Source: Caprimulgus europaeus (Eukaryota > Chordata > Aves > Caprimulgiformes > Caprimulgidae). From it: DNA of 64,000 nt. Positions 46,747-59,406 of the stretch are shown one piece after another. A program made the translations under genes and the position numbers. The stretch is from the NCBI GenBank assembly GCA_907165065.1, contig OU015539.1, positions 15,840,816 through 15,904,815 of the forward strand, read 5' to 3'. Under the pieces are notes generated by a model. That model saw only the letters and a program-made list of their open reading frames with translations. It searched no databases and was not told the DNA's origin. How positions within the stretch are numbered: position 1 is the first letter of the stretch; every line of letters begins with the position of its first letter.

Positions 46747-49700
46747 TGACAAGATCTCCTCAATGGGGCAGGGACACAAAGTCCCTCTCCTACATATATC
46801 AAACTCCTCCTCTTCTTGTCACTCAGCCTGATGTTTCTTCTCCTCCACTTTCCACTCAAGCAGAGAGCTGCAGAGTCTTGGAAACAGCTTTGCTGCAGGA
46901 ACTCCTCCCTCAACAAAACCCTCAGAGTTGCCATTGTTACAACATCTTCCTCAAATTTTATTAAATGCTTACCAAAAAAAACAAAAAAAATAATAATAAT
47001 CCAGGACACAGGAAATTTAAGCAGAAAATAAACTGCTGCAGGAAGAGAGAGAAGCTGCCCAGCCTGCAGGAGAGCAGAAACAAGTTGGCAAAATGATGTT
47101 GACATGGGAAGAGGGCAGGAATAAGACTTTAAAGAAGGGATGGGGGACATGCTAACACCATGAAGTACAAAATATGTGGGAGAGTTTGGAAACAGCCCTG
47201 GGAGCTAATTTATGGATCTTAGGTCTAAGGCCAGAGTGCCACTCTCTAAGGGCTCAGCTTCCCCATGTTCACAACAAGTCCTGACCTCCCCTAGCACCTC
47301 ATTAGATGGCTTTTCACCAAGGCAGCTTCCAGCATCAGAGAAGCAGCCACTTCCCAGATATCCTGTCCATCTCCAGGAGCATAGCAGGCAGGTTATCAAC
47401 ACACCCATCCACCTTTGACATTCAGGAGGAGTGTTCCAACCACAAGCAAATCCCTTTCTCAAAGAAGGGAGATAATACCAGTGATCAGCACTCCTGATCT
47501 CCAGGAGATCTCCAACCCATGTTGGACAGGGTTGGAGATATGGAAGGCAGCAGCTATTTGAAACAAAGCTGCTATTCCCACTGTCAAGATGGAAAAGTGG
47601 CAGGAATATTTTGGCATGGGTATGTAACTGTGATTAAAGGATGATCTGGGAACTGAAGAAAAACCAGGACTCAGTGGAATGGGATTTGATGGACACAGAG
47701 TAGATGGAAGTCCCTCAAAGCAGATGTTGCATTATAAACAGGGGAAGACTTGACCCACAGCTGGCACCAACATGGTGACAAGTGGTCCTTGCAGTCTCCT
47801 CACGCTCAGGGTCTGCCCATTGCCCTCCTTTCACACACTGATTCTTTCACCAGGTTTCTGGTGAGCTCCTTTTCTCCCAGCACCCAACCACTAAGAACCA
47901 CAAGAGTAGAAATTCTTCATCGTGTAGCAAAAGCCCGGCCAGCTCAGCAGGGCAGCAGATCCCTCTCTTCCCACACTTGAGAAAGAGAGGGAAAGGGGGA
48001 GCAGAGCCACAGCCTCCCATAGCCAGATAAAAAATAAACAAGAAGAAGCCAGAGAGTCACAGAGAAGGTTGAAACTGGGGTGGGTTGTGACAGCTGATCT
48101 AGTTCCTTGCATCCAACCGGAGGCAGCACGGGGTATCGCTCACACCCCGAGAGGAGCCAGGCTGTATGGAAGCAGGCTGACATCAGGCAGGAGGAGAAGA
48201 GAAATATCCTTCACTTATCTTCTGTGGAGCAGAGGAAATAGTGGCATTGAGGGTTGCATCGAGCCAGGACCAAGCTCAGCTGCAAGACAAGAAAACAACA
48301 AGTTTATGCAGGATTATTTGGGTTTCCATCAGTGATACCTGGGGCTGTCCAGGGGCAGCACCTTGTCTAGCACTTACAGGTGGTTTTCTCCCACCCATTT
48401 CCACAAAGCCCCATGAATCAGCCCAAAAAGCTTCAGTGCTGCAGGATGGCCAACTGTGCCACATGCCCAGAGCAGATGCCAAGGGCTGCACACCCAGCAG
48501 AGGTCAGGGCTGCACAGGCAGAGGGGAAGGACACGCTCCTGGCCCAGCCTTCTCCTCCCAAGGAAGAGATGAGCAGGTTTCCTCCAAGCCCAAGAAAGCC
48601 ACTGAAGTGAAGAGCATGTTCCTCCAGCCCCCAGCAGCAGCAGCTCTCTGCTTGGGACCATCTGCAGCGCTCTCGGGTTCCTGCAGCTCTGGATCTGCTC
48701 CCTGTGTGACAGCTGGCGCAGCCGAGGGACTCCAGCCTGCAAGTGACACTTCCATCCCATGATAAATGATGCTCTCCCCACATTCCCAGTTTGGGGTTGA
48801 TTGCAGGTGGAGCAGAGTCCTTGAGAACAGTTGGGGTCCACGAGTGGGTGACCTCCCCCCTTCACCCACAGGCAGGGAAGCTTAACCCTTTGAAAGCCTC
48901 TTGACTCAGCTTCTAGCTGCATTTCCTCCAGCTGATCACAAACCCACCCAAGTTTCTCAGGCAGTATTTTCCCTGTTGTCCCCAAGTTTTCAGCTCTGGC
49001 TTTTCTGCCAGCAATAAAGTCCATTTCTCCCTTTGTTTTTGCTTTGTCACGCAGCAAAGGGGAAGACTCTCACAGATCTTGCTTGTCACAGAACTCCTCC
49101 TGAGCACACAAAGCTCTGAAGGAGACTCCAACCAAACCAAGCATGACAGGAAAGCAAATAAACTCTGAGCATATTTCCTTTTGCTGTCTCTTAGCATCTC
49201 TCTGCCCCACTAGGCAAACACACAAGACCCTGGCACAGTCACGTGCCATGGAAGTTACCACCCACAAGGTCTCCAAGAGCCACAGCACAGCAGGTTTCAA
49301 GTCAGGTGGGATGCTGAGGTAGCAGCCAAGAGTGATTTTAGGAGCACAGACTATTGTAAGACCACAAGTCTTGAGGTTACATGGCATAAAGCAGCCTCTA
49401 ACTTTGGGAACAGAGGGGAAGTTTTCCTGGTGCATGCAGATGATATCTGAACTTCTCACTCCAAGAACCCCCAGTTCACAGCCAATCCCAGGTGAGATCC
49501 TGCCCTGACCCATGAGGGAAGCTGCTTTTTCAAGGATGTAGGAGAAGGAAAACCCTCAAAGAGCTGATCAGTAGTTGGGAAGTTCACTGCTCTGCCTCTT
49601 TAGTATTCCCAAGACAAACCTGAAGCAGGTCAACCTTATAATTCTGCTTTACCAGAGCTGCTAGACCACAGCTCATCTTGTAGTCCAGGCTGGCCATGGG

Positions 49701-51613
49701 ACCACATTGGACAGGAGCAGAGGAAATCATTCCACAATCAATCCTACCATCAGCTGCACGTACTGGCTCACCTTGCAGCAGACAAAAATCACCCAAGCAA
49801 TTACCAACTCCTACACAAACAGAACCAGAGCTGTGGTGCACAAGAACAAGCATGAACCTCTCCAACTGAGGTTATTTTGGTTTTCTGACCCAGAAGAATC
49901 TAGAATATCCACAGGGCTGGGGTGGACAGCAGGTATATGATGAAGGAATGGGCTCTCAACTTTTTTTTAGGCCAGTGCAGACTTGTTTCCAAGAGGAGCT
50001 CTTGGAATAGAGCAAATCCTAAATCTCAGCCTTGTGCCTAAGGCATGAAGCTGATAAGCTACTGGGAATGGTCAACAGTTGTCACCTCCAGCTGGCACAA
50101 ATCCCCTCCCAGCCCCTCACCAAAACAGAGGGAGGTTTCTCATGCCTGCAGCCAAAATAAATGCATCAGCTGGCAGCAGAGTACCACTTGCTAGACACTG
50201 CCCAGACCCTGCCCACCACAGCCTCTGCTCTGCAGAGCTCATCCACCATGGTGAGGCTGGACCTTGAAGGCTTTGGGCCTCAAATGCCACCTTTTTTTTT
50301 GGTTTCTGGGGTTTTTTTGGAAGGATCATCCTTCTTTCCTCCATCCACAACCAGTTTTGGTAGATACAGCACCTGCTTGCTCAGTACAGCTCAGCTTCCC
50401 CAGCCCAGCAAACCCAAAGAGGACACCAGGCACTCGAGTACCAAAAGCTGTTCTGTACTTCCCAGAGTTTTCTCTGTACTTTCACCTCCTCTTCCTCCTC
50501 GTTTCAGGATATTCAGTTGCAGCCAGCACCAGGGATTAAGGGGCTCAGTGATTTCTGCCTCATTTCACAGCAAAATTCAGCAGCTCCAGGCTGAGTGAGA
50601 GCCAGGGCAGAGTCAGATTTCTTTTTAGGAGCTGCCAAAGAGTCACAGTAGGTCAGAGGTTGGGTGCTTGGTGTTCCCCAGCCTTGCTCAGGAAGAACAA
50701 AAGTACTGAGACTAGTTTTATCTTTCTATGCTCACCACAGACCCTTAGCTCAACTGCAGGAAATCTGGCTGGTGCTCACCAGAAAGGAGATGGTCACAAG
50801 TTAACAAAAGAGTGGGACAAGCAGTTGTGCATCCCCTCAGGAACATCAAAGTTGGCCAAAGGGGATCCAGCTGCAATTAGCATAGAAGATAAACCCCAAC
50901 TTGGACCACAACCCATTTCTGGTTCCCTGAAGAATGGGTGATATAGGGAGGGCAGTGGCAATGCTCCCCCAGGGAAAGAGAAAACTAGGTTTTAGCTGAA
51001 GTTGAGGTTGCTGCTGTGCTTGATGCACCAAAGAAACACCAGTTAGTGTCATGACAAAGCACCTTCTCATCAGATAAATGCAGCTTTGAAGTCCTGTGTT
51101 CCACAGGGATGTCCTCCTGCCAGCTGAAACCAATCAAGAGTTGACTTAGACTCAAATGACACACATAGTTTATGGCTGTTCTGTTGTACAGAACATCCTA
51201 TCAGAGGGTGACTAACTGGAGTTTGGAAAGCCATGAAACATTCCTGATTTGTGCTTCTGGAGAATGTTTCAAAACTTCAACATTTCAGACCTGTTCTGTT
51301 TCTCTTGACATTTCTTTCCAAATCCTGTTAGGACGTGCCAAGACACGAACATCTGGAGTCCCAAGTAGCTCTCACTGGATTTTGCCAAAAGGAGGGCTTC
51401 AGGCTTGGCAATGCAGCTTCCCCCCAGAACATCTCTTGCCCTGCCACACCACCCTCTGAGACCAGCTGAGGCTACCTTGAGAGGCTAAGAAAACCAAGAT
51501 TCTCCCACAATAGTGACTCCATAGCTTTTGATGAGAGGAGAAGGAGGTCTTATGCATGCATACTTCAGAGCCGAGCCCATGCCAACTCTAAGCTTTGTGC
51601 TTTCTTCTAGGAG

Positions 51614-53242
51614 ATGACAATGCTGATAACAGTATCATCCTCCATCCAGCCTGCTCCCAACCAACACCACCTTTCTCCTCCTCCCACCCTACCAAAGCCT
51701 GGGAAGGACAACCTGCGGCTCCAGCGTCTGCTGAAGAAGGCAGCCAAGAAAAACGCCATCCTAGCTTCAGAGCAAGCCAAGTCCTTTCGCTCCAGCCTCT
51801 CACCGGTGAACGAGGCCAGCTCTGACCTAGAGCACAATGAAAGCTCTCCTCCAGCTGAGACCCCTGAAACCACAGCACCCACCTCCACCAGCCTCCCAGC
51901 TCGCCTCCCTGTCAAGCCTGTCACCCACCGTGTCCCCTCCCCTTTCCGCAAGAGCAAGCCCTTCACGCTGAAGGTCACCGAGCAGAGGCGCATTGCCGAG
52001 CACCTCCTGCTCACCACCTCCTCAGCCATGCCCATGCTGCACAAGCCAAGTGCTCCTGAGACTCCACAGCAGCCTGAAGGCATGGACACCCACCTTCCCT
52101 CTCCAGGTGACCCTTCTATAGGTGTTTTCCCCCAGCCTGCTCCAACCAGTATGCCCAGTAAAGAAAGGTCACCGGAGGTCACCTACGTCACCAAGGTGCA
52201 AACTTATTTCCACAGTGTCAAGCCACCCAGGGCTAAGATGCCCACATCAAACCAGATGCAAGCAACCATCAGCCATGAAGACAAAAGGCCTTCTTCTCCA
52301 GCAGCTGAAACAAGTCACCCTGAACCATCTCCAGGGCAGACACCTGCCCTGCTCAGTGACAGCAAGGCCACTGCTCCCACCCTGGAGCCTCCCATCCCTT
52401 CTGCTGCAGAGACAGAGCCTCCTAAGGAGACCACGCCTGCTCCCACTGAAGAGGCCATCAGAGCCCCTTCACCCAAGCCCAGCAGCTCTGATGCCCACAT
52501 CAATAAGCCTACAACCCATGGAAGTGACACAGAAATACCTGGATCAGAGAGAGCTCCTGAATTACCTAAGCAAGATGGGGACATTTTAAAACCATCAACA
52601 CCCAGCGCTCCCTGGAGGCAAGCACAGCCAGAGACAGCAACCCCACCACAAGCTGACAGCACAGAGGCCACCTCTGCAGACACCAAGGCAGAACATGCCA
52701 TTCAACCTCATGCAACCCCCAGCTTACCAAACACCAGCCCTCCCCTCAAAGCTGAGCCAGCACCACCATCAGTAGCACCAAAACCTCCTGGAACCAATGC
52801 TGGTGGCTGGCATCGTCTCAGGAAGCACTTGATGGTGCAGCCAGAAGCACCCAACTTCCCAGAGTCCAAGCCAGAAAAGGTGGGACAGGAGGAAGGGAGC
52901 AAGGAGAAGGACAACCCTCAACCAACCATCAATCAGGACCTCAGGCTGTTTAAATCAAGGGCCACGAGAATGTGGGATGCTATTTTATACCAGATGACAG
53001 TCAAAGAGAGGAAGCAGCAAGCAGAAGAGAGGAAGCAGAAGGGAGAGAGCTCGTTCCTTCCTCGCCGTTTCCCCATCTTTCTCCATAAGCCACGATTTGA
53101 TGCCCGGAAACTGAAGGAGTTGGCTGCCAAACCCATGACAAAGATCTCCACCGTGTTCGAGGTGGGACGGTTTAGACCCAAAATGACTGAGGAGCCCATC
53201 AAGAGCTTTAACAGAATGGCATCAGGATGGTCAGTCAATTGA
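51614..53242 (+). CDS. PRR33: PRR33-like proline-rich protein, single large coding exon
   Basis: This 542-residue open frame starts MTMLITVSSS. The conserved basic block LPKPGKDNLRLQRLLKKA lies at residues 26-43, and the SLSPVNEAS block near residues 60-68. Residues 80-400 are rich in Pro, Ser, Thr and Glu with no predicted fold. The last 100 residues are basic and better conserved in look (MWDAILYQMTVKERKQ, FPIFLHKPRFDARKLKELA, ISTVFEVGRFRPKM). The block near residue 26 and the position between TNNT3 and LSP1 identify PRR33, whose biochemical role is not established. The coding exon opens after CTTTCTTCTAG at 51610, so at least one upstream non-coding exon is expected. A second in-frame Met lies two residues on. 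It is head-to-head with TNNT3 and tail-to-tail with LSP1. Confidence 0.88.
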   Translation: MTMLITVSSSIQPAPNQHHLSPPPTLPKPGKDNLRLQRLLKKAAKKNAILASEQAKSFRSSLSPVNEASSDLEHNESSPPAETPETTAPTSTSLPARLPVKPVTHRVPSPFRKSKPFTLKVTEQRRIAEHLLLTTSSAMPMLHKPSAPETPQQPEGMDTHLPSPGDPSIGVFPQPAPTSMPSKERSPEVTYVTKVQTYFHSVKPPRAKMPTSNQMQATISHEDKRPSSPAAETSHPEPSPGQTPALLSDSKATAPTLEPPIPSAAETEPPKETTPAPTEEAIRAPSPKPSSSDAHINKPTTHGSDTEIPGSERAPELPKQDGDILKPSTPSAPWRQAQPETATPPQADSTEATSADTKAEHAIQPHATPSLPNTSPPLKAEPAPPSVAPKPPGTNAGGWHRLRKHLMVQPEAPNFPESKPEKVGQEEGSKEKDNPQPTINQDLRLFKSRATRMWDAILYQMTVKERKQQAEERKQKGESSFLPRRFPIFLHKPRFDARKLKELAAKPMTKISTVFEVGRFRPKMTEEPIKSFNRMASGWSVN

Positions 53243-53338
53243 AGCCAGGCTGGTCCATCAAGCCCACATCTCTGGAGGTTCCTACAGGAACATCTCTGTC
53301 TTGATTTGCTGCCCCACAGAACCAAGTGTAAGGACAAA

Positions 53339-53344
53339 AATAAA
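53339..53344 (+). terminator. Poly(A) signal of PRR33, proximal
   Basis: AATAAA lies 97 nt after the PRR33 stop codon. A second AATAAA at 53643-53648 could serve a longer 3'UTR. No transcript data are available to choose between them. Confidence 0.6.
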
Positions 53345-56300
53345 ACCAAGTACAACTCCTCCAAGCCAGCAGCCTCATGCTGGGGGTTTAAGGGTCACTC
53401 TCCATGGGTATAGAAGTTTAAACACATAACACACCACATCCACAGGTCCCAAGCCAAGAAAACAAACATGCTCTTGTTGTCAAAAGAGTCAACAAGCAGC
53501 CCTGTAAGCAGAGATCCAGGGAAGAGAGGAGGCACACAGTGAAGAGGACAAATCTCCTGTAGAAAGAGCCCAGGGTTAGAGGAGGCTGATGGAATCTGAG
53601 TTTATGTCATTGTGTTTATTTAAGACCAAGAGAAATCCTAGAAATAAAAGTGGTTTTAGATGAGACAACGTGAAGGAATCTGGGTCACTCCACATCTCCT
53701 CTGGGGATTCATAGAAACTGAACTCAACAGGGGTACATGTCACCTCTTTAGCTTCTCCACTGGAAGTGCTTTGGCAGGCACCTCACACTCATCCACCAAG
53801 AACAAGGTGGAAACTCCTCCTTGCACCATCAGATGATCAGATAGCCATCCTGCTCTCACATAGCAGTTCCCCTGCCTCAAACATCAGACATCAAAAGATG
53901 ATGTCCTCCTAGGTCAGTCTACTAAATCATAGCACCCAGAAGACTTTGTTGCAGTAATCAAGTTCTGTGATGTATTTTATTGTGGTTTTTTAAGTACATC
54001 TGGGCAAGGTTAGTGTCTTCATGACAACCAGCACATGGGTATCCAACTCTGTGTGGAGTTGGTGGTGTTTTCTGGGGGTTCCTGCTAACCACACCTAGTC
54101 CCATGTTCAGAGGCAACATCAGAATAGCTGCTGGTGCCTGACATCCTAAAAAAGGGGGATTTAAAACAAACCCCCCAGCTCTGTCCAGCCACAGAGACAA
54201 CTGTGCTTTCCAGCATTGAGTCACCCTTCCCATCTCCATCAGCACCAAGCTTATAAGGATGAATAGCTGGAGGTCAGCTATTTCTGTTGCTCAGGGGACT
54301 TTGATGTCCCTCCAGAGCTCATATAGACTTGCTATGTTTAGTTCAAACAGGAAACTCGATAGCAAGCTCTTTACATTCTCCTCATGTGCAGAGGATATGG
54401 AGCTCACCAAGATTTCCACAAGCCAAACTGTGAACAGACTTAGAAACACAACCAAGAGCCCCTTTTGCCTTCTTGAAGTCTTCCCATTTTGCAATTGTGC
54501 TATCAGAAGAGCTCAGTTCTAATCAAACCATGATGGTTGTACTTTGTTGGTCTCTTATCTTCTGTTTTGTAACCCCTTTCCTAATCCAAGGGGAAAAAAA
54601 ATTAGAAGGAAGAATAATTTAAGTATCTAAAATTTGGATTTCTCCAATCCACCAAGTTTTCCAGGAAAAAGCTGAAAAGAAGTAGGTTGGGAATGCAGCA
54701 GTAATGCCAAGTGGATCTCAGGTCAGCCTTTGCAGGATGGTTCCACATGCTGCAAGAGAAGGGTGCAGAGAAAGATCCACACACCACCACGAAATCCAGA
54801 GAGCACAGCTTCAAACATGTCTAATGCAGGTCAAGATGACCTTAGCAGGGAGCAATAAGATGGGACCTCATTGTAGCACAGATAGTTGGATGCCTATGCA
54901 CAAGAGTCTGCAGTCACAAGGTCCTCAGCATCAGCATGAAGCAGAGCAGCCCATGCTGATGACACTTGGGAAATCCAGTGAATCTGGCCAGAACAGATGG
55001 TTTCAGAAGCAACTGTGCTTTAATCCACTTTATCCTGCAGTGAGGACAACCACCCAGTGACACAACCATGAGGAAAGGCTTGTCTTGCATCTACTGGGCT
55101 TCCCACCAGGCTGCATCCACAACCCAGCCCTGCTGCACAGGCGTGGAGGATGGAGAATCACCGGTGAGGAGGGTGATGTCCATGGTGGGAAGCAGAGGAG
55201 GGCAGGTCTGGCTGCATGGTTTAGCCCTTCTGCCCCAAGAGGGAAGGGCAGAGGCAACCAGTAGGCATGGTGAGTCCTGCAGAGCAGACCCTGGCACAAG
55301 AGCGTTGCAGAGGAGAGAAGAGATGCCTGGAGGCAAGAGGAGACTTCCACCAGAGGTTCTGTGTTGTGAGACACTGCAGGGTGTCCCAGCTTGAGCTGCC
55401 CTGTTGAGCAAGGGAAGGAGAATCCCACTGGACACAAAGTTTGGTTGCTTTCCAAAGAGCCTCAGGCAGTTGGTAAGAGCCCAAATTGCCTCTTAGAGAA
55501 AAACTCTTGCTCCACAGCCTGCTCAGAGGTCCTGGAGCTCAGGAAGGGAAGGGAGGAGGAAAAACTATACCTGTGCTCAAGCAACTAGAAAGCTGCTAAG
55601 GTGGTGTTGAGCAAGCAAGAGAGGGGTGAGCCAGAAGGGTTTGGAAGCAAAAAGGCAACCACAAAGAGATCTGGCAGTAGAGATAAAGGATGAACATAGT
55701 TCAAGGGTTGGAAAGGAGTTGAGGAGCACACAAAACAGCCAGCCAAAAACCCACCAACAGAAACAAGCCAAGATCCTCCAAAAAAAAAAACCTTCTTGTG
55801 AGTGAGCCCATAGGGCAGGAGTGCTGTGCAGCACTTGGCTGGAGTACTGGGTGGATTCTAGAGGACATCCCATGACAGTCACTGGCCTTTCAAGGCAGGA
55901 TGCTGGAAAGAGATGAGAGCTGAGGGCACTTTCCTTTGAGCAGCTTGCAGAAGCTCAGGCAGGTCAAACAAAACCTGCTGCCAACCTAGCAACACCCACT
56001 TGTTATGGAGAATTGAAGCTCAGTAGGATCCCACTTGGTGCATCAAAACAGACTTCAAGAAAAAGAAGAGGACAGATCAAAGAGGAGACCTTAAAATAGG
56101 TTTCTAAAAGCCACAGGCAGAGAAAGCAAGTTGAGGGTACAAGTCTGGTGGGCTCCTCCTTCTCTACTAGCTAAAAAACATTGCTTTGGGCAAGCTGGGG
56201 TTGGTACTGCTGCCCATCTCCAAGTGGCATTCAAGAGAGCTTCTCCTCTAAATGGGCATCACAAAAGGAAAAAAAAACAACCAAACACACATAAAATCCC

Positions 56301-57282
56301 CCAAAGATGCTGCACTCTGAAGCCAGCTCCTTGAGGAAGGAAAAAAAGAAAGAAGGAACACAGCTCCCAGAAGAATTCAGAAACAAAAGGTGTTTTGTGG
56401 CAGACAGAGCTATTTATAAGCTTGGCAATGAAATAAAGCTCCTTTTTTACAGCAGGAGAAAGAGAATGAGGTTGTTTTCACCCTCCACAACTTCCTCTCC
56501 TCTCACAGTGCCAGATGCTGCCCAGTTGGATCCAACTGGTTATCACCTCCCTCTACACCGTTCCTCCTCACTGCCCCAACCCTCTGCTACCATCCACTCA
56601 AGATAACACCAGGATATCTATTACCATAAACACAATCTGAGCAACAGATCCAAAAACCATTGCAAGAGGGCACAGAGACAACAACCCAGCTCTGCCTTCC
56701 CCCAGGCTACACATCAGAGGTTGGTCCTTTCTGCTCTGCTGGTCTACACAGCGCAGCAGATGTTCATGTCCTCCCTACTAGAACCCTATCATGGACTGCT
56801 TCCAAGAGGTTTCTGACATAATTAAAAGTTTTTCCCCTGATTAATTCAGTAAATTAGGGAATTAGACCCCAGAAGCATCTGAATTGCAGGTGTCCATCAG
56901 CTCCCTTGCTCAGCCAGAGTGACCTCCAGCTATCTCCTTCTCCTTGTAACATCAGAAAAATCAGCACATAGACCATTCCTTCAAAGGGAAATGCATCCTC
57001 ACCCAGCCAGCAGCAGCTAAGGGACTTATTCTGCAGAATAAACCAACACAGGTAGCCAGCTTCTGAGCAGCATCAGAAAGGCAAAGACCAAAACAAACCC
57101 CCACTGTGTCCCCACTCCCCTCCAGCTCACAAAGCCAGGTGTGTGCCCAGAAGCGAGGCTCCAGCCGTGACCATACGGCACCTTCCAGCTCACCCACAGT
57201 GGAGCTGGCAGAGACAACCCCAACATCCCACCAGAACAGTGCCAGGAGCTTGTTACACAGCACAAGGTCACACCTCACCTAC

Positions 57283-57397
57283 CTGGTTAATGAGTTCTCC
57301 AGGCAGGCTATTGCTCTGCAGCATCATCTATCAACACCTTCTTGTACTGGCCGTGGCCCGTGGCGACAAATTTATACCTTTTGCCAGAAGGAGTGGC
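57283..57397 (-). CDS. LSP1: LSP1 last coding exon
   Basis: Sense strand: acceptor CTGTTCAG, then ATPSGKRYKFVATGHG and QYKKVLIDDAAEQ, with TAG at 57308-57310. KRYKFVATGHGxYxKVL is the C-terminal signature of LSP1, part of the caldesmon-like F-actin-binding region. Twenty-five nt after the stop is a strong donor, CAG|GTAGGTGAGG, so the exon probably ends at 57283 and a further 3'UTR exon follows. Confidence 0.93.
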
Positions 57398-58247
57398 CTG
57401 AACAGGAGAGAAGAGCCAAGGTCAGAATGTTTTTCCTTCAAATAGGAAGTCAAGTTCAAATAACTAAAGCCAGAGGAGCATGTGTTATGGTTGACCATAA
57501 TCCTGGTGGGCTTGGAGACAGCCCACTCCACACTCCTTTCTTGCCCCTTCCACCTAAATTCCTTGCACAGACTGACCACCACGTTCCATCAGCACAAGCT
57601 AACACACCAGGCATGGGATGTGCAACAGAAGATGCAACACCAGGCATCACGAGGGAGGGCTCATCTAAGAGTCCCAGCCCCTCAAGCCAGGGTTGGTTTC
57701 ACCCATAGCAAGAGCCAGTTTCGTTTGCCACATGCTGGCAGCAGAACCAACCCATGAACAGACAAGGACCTTAGATCCTCCTCTCCCAGCCTGGACAGGT
57801 TGAGCAGCAGCAGTTTACTGCATTTTAAGTACATTCCCACAAACCTACCAGTAGGCACAAAACCCCAAGTGTTGATAGTGGCTTAGGTCCAGTTCCACTT
57901 GATTTTGCCCATTTTCTTTACTCTTAAGATTAAAAAGCATAACAATGGCCAAGTAACTCATATTTACAGTTCAATCTTAGCCTAGAAGGTTGGGGCTCCC
58001 AACCCATGGCCCAAGAGCTAGATGCTATTCAGGAGACCCTTCAGTATCCCTGGTTATAAACTGATTTTCCCCCCCAGTTTTACTAGGGCTGAAGCAATAG
58101 CAGCTCACTGTTAGGAAAAGCTCTTAGATATGGATAGATACAGCCCTCATCCCCAACATCACCATCTTCTCAACACTCCCAACCCAGCCAAGAGCTCTTT
58201 TTCACAGCAGAGCAAGCACACCCATACTCACACAGACACTAACCCAC

Positions 58248-58328
58248 CTTGATGTTGGTCTCAGGTTTGGGATTGCCCTTCTGTTCCCAAAGGCTTCTTT
58301 TGCTCACGATGTCTCCAGCCACGATATC
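58248..58328 (-). CDS. LSP1: LSP1 coding exon, DIVAGDIVSKRSLWEQ
   Basis: This 81-nt exon (TTCTCAG acceptor, GTGGGTTA donor, phase 0-0) encodes DIVAGDIVSKRSLWEQKG followed by NPKPETNIK. The DIVAGD...KSLWEQKG pattern matches mammalian LSP1; the SLWE repeat is part of the actin-binding villin/caldesmon-like motif. Confidence 0.94.
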
Positions 58329-58911
58329 CTGAGAAGATGATGTTCTCATTACCCTTGAACATGCCTCTGCTCACCTCCCTTTCAAACCCACACATCTGAC
58401 CTCCTCTTTTATTTATAAAATCACATCATCTGACCTGTGACAGCTGCAGCTCAAACCCAGGCCTGTGGAAAGTTCTTCCAGTGTATCTCATGTTCTTCCC
58501 CTCTCTCTCTCTCTCTTCCACAAAAGCCTGGATCTGAGATCCAAGATGTTTATTTGCTTTGGTTTGTTAGGACATGTTAACATCAAGGCTTTTTTTTTTT
58601 AGGTGGAAGGAATGTTGCTCACATAAACACAGATTTGCAAGGCATGTGTTGGAGTCAGCCTTGCTCACAAGGACCACAGAGGGAATTGAAGAGCAAGACA
58701 CAATACTCTCTGCATGTTCCTATTTGACAAGATTTATCATCTTGGTACCAGATCCAACTTTGTGCTCAACAACTGGAGCTCAGTTCTAGTCCCTGCAGAA
58801 CACATTCACATTTTCCACACCAGCTGAATTTCTTCTCATTTCAAAGTAGAGCCTCAACCAGCACCACAGAGGCTTTCCTAGCTGCACCACTAAGGAACAA
58901 TTCAGGACCTT

Positions 58912-59070
58912 AGAATGGTTTGGGTTGGAAGGGACCTTCAAGCTCACCCAGTTCCAACCCCCCTGCCAGCAGCAGGGACACCTTCCACTGGACCAGGTTG
59001 CTCAAAGCCTCATCCAACCTGGCCCTGAACACTTCCAGGGAGGAGCAGCCACAGCTTCTCTGGGCAACCA
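58912..59070 (-). mobile_element. CR1 fragment in LSP1 intron
   Basis: The plus strand reads AGAATGGTTTGGGTTGGAAG to AGCCACAGCTTCTCTGGGCA. It is a truncated CR1 3' end in the same orientation as LSP1. Confidence 0.92.
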
Positions 59071-59265
59071 GATGAAGTGAAGCTCTGAGGTACAAGGCCT
59101 TGGATGTTGATGATGAAGATTGGATCTCTAACTTAGATACCTTTAGAGCTGGTGGGGACCACCACCAAGCCACACCAAGAGGCTAACACAAGCATCATGC
59201 ACATTGTTCCCAGGTACCAGCCCCTCTCCTCTGCACCAGCACAGCAAGTCCTGTGAGTCCTGTAC

Positions 59266-59406
59266 CTTACAGGGTGAAGACTTCACAGCAGACTGAGCTG
59301 CGACCTCTCCAGTCTCCCAGAGGCTTTTTGTGCTGGCTACCATCATACTTGTGGTGGGAAGGTCAAGAGAGGGCTGTCGGACAGGTTTTGGAGCCTTTGT
59401 GGATGT
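59266..59406 (-). CDS. LSP1: LSP1 coding exon with STKSLWETGEV
   Basis: This 141-nt exon (TATTTTCCAG acceptor, GTACAG donor, phase 0-0) encodes 47 residues, from TSTKAPKPVRQPSLDLPTT through MMVASTKSLWETGEVAAQ to SAVKSSPCK. VASTKSxWETGEVxAQSA is an LSP1 hallmark. RQPSLDLP matches the mammalian phosphorylated RQxSIELP segment, so the kinase-target serine context is retained. Confidence 0.95.

Larger units (their letters stand above)
37380..51610. other. Interval between TNNT3 promoter and PRR33 coding exon
   Basis: Apart from four CR1 fragments and microsatellites I see no coding exon here. It must hold at least one PRR33 non-coding exon. A candidate donor is CCACCAG|GTAAGG at 38355/38356, downstream of a CpG-containing patch at 38100-38150, but this is weak evidence. 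Short open frames in it lack family resemblance and splice support. Confidence 0.5.

Noticed and set aside
48374..49057. 227-codon minus-strand frame
   Set aside because: No recognisable domain, low-complexity composition, overlapping frames on the other strand and no splice or promoter support.
51607..52182. Minus-strand frames opposite PRR33
   Set aside because: They are shadows of the GC-rich, proline-rich coding exon on the plus strand.
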